In this document: in pieces, positions 62,607 to 64,000 of the stretch
Numbering within the stretch: the stretch's first letter is position 1
Layout of the letters: the number at the start of each line of letters is the position of its first letter
Assembly: GCF_014635045.1 (NCBI RefSeq)
Contig: NZ_BMCF01000002.1
Location: 248,001 to 312,000 of the forward strand
Length of the DNA stretch: 64,000 nucleotides
From: Staphylococcus nepalensis
Lineage (GTDB): Bacteria > Bacillota > Bacilli > Staphylococcales > Staphylococcaceae
Direction of reading: 5' to 3'
Program-made: the position numbers and the translations under genes
Notes under the pieces: generated by a model
The model's database searches: none
What the model saw: only the letters and a program-made list of their open reading frames with translations
What the model was told of the DNA's origin: nothing

Positions 62607-62834
62607 CTACTTTTTCTTGTTTCGTTTTCTATATTTTCTTTGAGCACGTTTGTATTTTCTTTGATCTTCTGTTAAAAAGAAGAAATAATAAATCGCATAA
62701 ATAATTCCTGCAAAAATAGCTAAACTAATAATCATTTTTACAAAACTAAATAAAAACGCATCTAAGTTAAGTAATAAGCCGATTAATGCAATAGCGATTA
62801 CGATATAAAATATTGCTTGTTTCAAAATAAACAC
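62607..62834 (-). CDS. Small membrane protein, unknown
   Basis: Two hydrophobic segments (about 5-25 and 31-53) followed by a strongly basic C-tail (RKYKRAQRKYRKRNKKK), 75 residues. The minus-strand ATG at 62834 has SD TAGGAG. A family of staphylococcal conserved hypothetical proteins fits, but I cannot name it. It lies 18 bases downstream of the lipoprotein gene on the minus strand, so the two are probably co-transcribed. Confidence 0.8.
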   Translation of the reverse strand: MFILKQAIFYIVIAIALIGLLLNLDAFLFSFVKMIISLAIFAGIIYAIYYFFFLTEDQRKYKRAQRKYRKRNKKK

Positions 62835-62852
62835 TCCTATTTGATTGTATCC

Positions 62853-63434
62853 TTAGTTATTATTAATGCTCACCTTTGACAAAGTAGCTTGACCTTTTTG
62901 GATTTTCTTTTTGTCTTTTTCATTATAACCGTCTCTAATGTCATCCATAGCTGAATTGAGTTCTTTATTTAATTTATTTATATTTTTACTTTTCTTTTTA
63001 TCTTCATCACTCATTTTATCTTTATCAATTTTACTTTTATATGTAGTGTAAGCAGAATCAAGTTTATTCGTAATATCTGTTAATTTTGATTGTATTTTTT
63101 CGCTTTTTTTGTTTTTTGATACGTCATCTTCAATATTAGTGTAATCATCAATTGCTTTAGTAACATTTTGATAATATTCAGAAGAAGCTTTTATATGATT
63201 TAGCTTATTCTTGTTATTTTTAGCGTTTTTAATATTATCCTTATCTTTTTCCAATGCAGAAATATTTGTTTTTTCTTTCTTGATTTCAATTTTTAAATCT
63301 TGGATATCACTCTTTAATTTATGATTTTCATCACGTAGTTTTGTTGTCTTATCTTCTAATGGGCCTAAATTTTGACTCCCACACCCAGCGAGTATACACG
63401 AAGCTACTAAAATAGCGACCAATTTTTTCTTCAT
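62853..63434 (-). CDS. Coiled-coil lipoprotein, unknown
   Basis: A lipobox ILAGC places the acylated cysteine at C18 after a basic, hydrophobic signal (MKKKLVAILVASCILAGC). The mature protein is Lys/Asp/Asn-rich with heptad-like repeats (about 28-75) and no recognised domain. 193 residues. SD TTAGGAGAG on the minus strand precedes ATG 63434. It heads a two-gene minus-strand unit with the small membrane protein. Expected to be anchored on the outer face of the membrane. Confidence 0.85.
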   Translation of the reverse strand: MKKKLVAILVASCILAGCGSQNLGPLEDKTTKLRDENHKLKSDIQDLKIEIKKEKTNISALEKDKDNIKNAKNNKNKLNHIKASSEYYQNVTKAIDDYTNIEDDVSKNKKSEKIQSKLTDITNKLDSAYTTYKSKIDKDKMSDEDKKKSKNINKLNKELNSAMDDIRDGYNEKDKKKIQKGQATLSKVSINNN

Positions 63435-63537
63435 AACTCTCTCCTAATTCAAAAACTATAAATTTATACAATAATTATGCTATCATTTTAATGTATATAA
63501 AGGAAATGTACAAATTTATTGAATAGGGGGATTAATA

Positions 63538-64000
63538 TTGAATAGAATTGAAAAATTAAATGCTGCAATAGAGGCAAAACATTTAGAAGCGGTTATTGTG
63601 TTGTCAGACTACAACAGACGATTTTTATCTGGGTTTACAGGAACGAGTGGCGCACTTATCATCACAAAGGATGAAAAATTATTAATTACTGACTTTAGGT
63701 ACATAGAACAAGCTACTACACAAGCACCTGATTTCAAAATTGTTAAACAACAAGGTCAACTTGTAGAATCTATTAAAACTACGCTAGAGAAATTAAATGT
63801 ACAAAATGTTGGTTTTGAAGGTAATTTAGTCAGTTATGATACTTATTTACAATTGAGTAAATCTTATATAAGTTTAATCAGTATATCAGGTTTAATTGAA
63901 AAAATAAGAGAAGTTAAAGATAAAGATGAAATCGCATTTATTCAAAAAGCTGCTCAAATTGTTGACGAAGCTTATGAATATATCTTAACAGTTGCTAAAG
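63538..64000 (+). CDS. Xaa-Pro peptidase (PepQ/PepP family), partial
   Basis: The gene runs off the right edge; 154 codons are visible. It begins at TTG 63538, SD AGGGGGATT, with MNRIEKLNAAIEAKHLEAVI, then LSDYNRRFLSGFTGTSGALI and RYIEQATTQAPDF, the creatinase-like N-terminal domain of proline peptidases. It ends around the start of the metallopeptidase domain (EIAFIQKAAQIVDEAYEYIL). The metal-binding residues lie beyond the window. Confidence 0.9.
   Translation, partial: MNRIEKLNAAIEAKHLEAVIVLSDYNRRFLSGFTGTSGALIITKDEKLLITDFRYIEQATTQAPDFKIVKQQGQLVESIKTTLEKLNVQNVGFEGNLVSYDTYLQLSKSYISLISISGLIEKIREVKDKDEIAFIQKAAQIVDEAYEYILTVAK

Overview
The window is AT-rich, low-GC Gram-positive chromosome. 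Gene content, gene order and protein sequences are those of the Staphylococcus core genome, for example aroE-yhbY-nadD-yqeK-rsfS-comE, hrcA-grpE-dnaK-dnaJ-prmA, dnaG-sigA, mreA-mreB-zur-sodA-pbp3, comG-aroK-gcvT-gcvPA-gcvPB and lipM. I infer a Staphylococcus species, probably not S. aureus, but cannot name it from sequence alone. No tRNA or rRNA gene, CRISPR array, insertion sequence, prophage or genomic island was seen. Many genes use TTG or GTG starts, with strong Shine-Dalgarno (SD) sites.

Layout. 1-1.3 kb: an NRAMP-fold permease, the tail of an operon lying upstream. 1.5-7.2 kb: a tightly packed run (mtnN, yqeG, yqeH, aroE, yhbY, nadD, yqeK, rsfS, a methyltransferase) for ribosome assembly, NAD, shikimate and methylthioadenosine metabolism. 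7.2-10.7 kb: the late competence operon comEA-comEB-comEC. 10.8-14.3 kb: holA, rpsT (minus strand) and lepA. 14.4-23.5 kb: hemW, then the heat-shock operon hrcA-grpE-dnaK-dnaJ-prmA-rsmE-mtaB behind a CtsR site and a CIRCE element. 23.9-26.7 kb: rpsU, then a short NfeD protein, flotillin FloA and an unknown membrane-anchored charged protein. 27.2-31.1 kb: phoH-ybeY-dgkA-cdd-era-recO. 31.3-33.0 kb: glyS on the minus strand behind a T-box leader. 33.0-39.5 kb: a CcpN-like CBS regulator, ppsR, dnaG, sigA, trmK and a Nif3-like gene. 39.7-45 kb: cshB, nfo, the zinc-uptake operon mreA-mreB-zur and sodA. 45-52 kb: pbp3, rpmG, 5-formyl-THF cyclo-ligase, a rhomboid protease, yqgQ, a 38-residue small ORF, glucokinase, a thiamine-binding-like protein and an MBL-fold hydrolase. 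52.1-55.8 kb: the comG pseudopilus operon, with comGA interrupted by a frameshift. 55.8-60.4 kb: aroK, then the glycine-cleavage genes behind a single-aptamer glycine riboswitch. 60.9-64 kb: a rhodanese, lipM, a small membrane protein, a coiled-coil lipoprotein and the start of an Xaa-Pro peptidase that runs off the end.

Themes. Both DNA-uptake operons are here: comG (pseudopilus) and comE (DNA receptor, channel, deaminase). Each starts from an unusual intrinsic-terminator hairpin whose 3' arm is the SD, whose T tract contains the TTG start codon, and whose loop carries the same 8-base element CGTGTATA at the same distance from the start. I consider this the most interesting signal in the window. 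Other points of note are the comGA frameshift, a CcpN-like gene that appears to start at AUA, and a pair of terminators that share a 23-base core with a compensatory base-pair change. Most of the rest is conserved housekeeping sequence.
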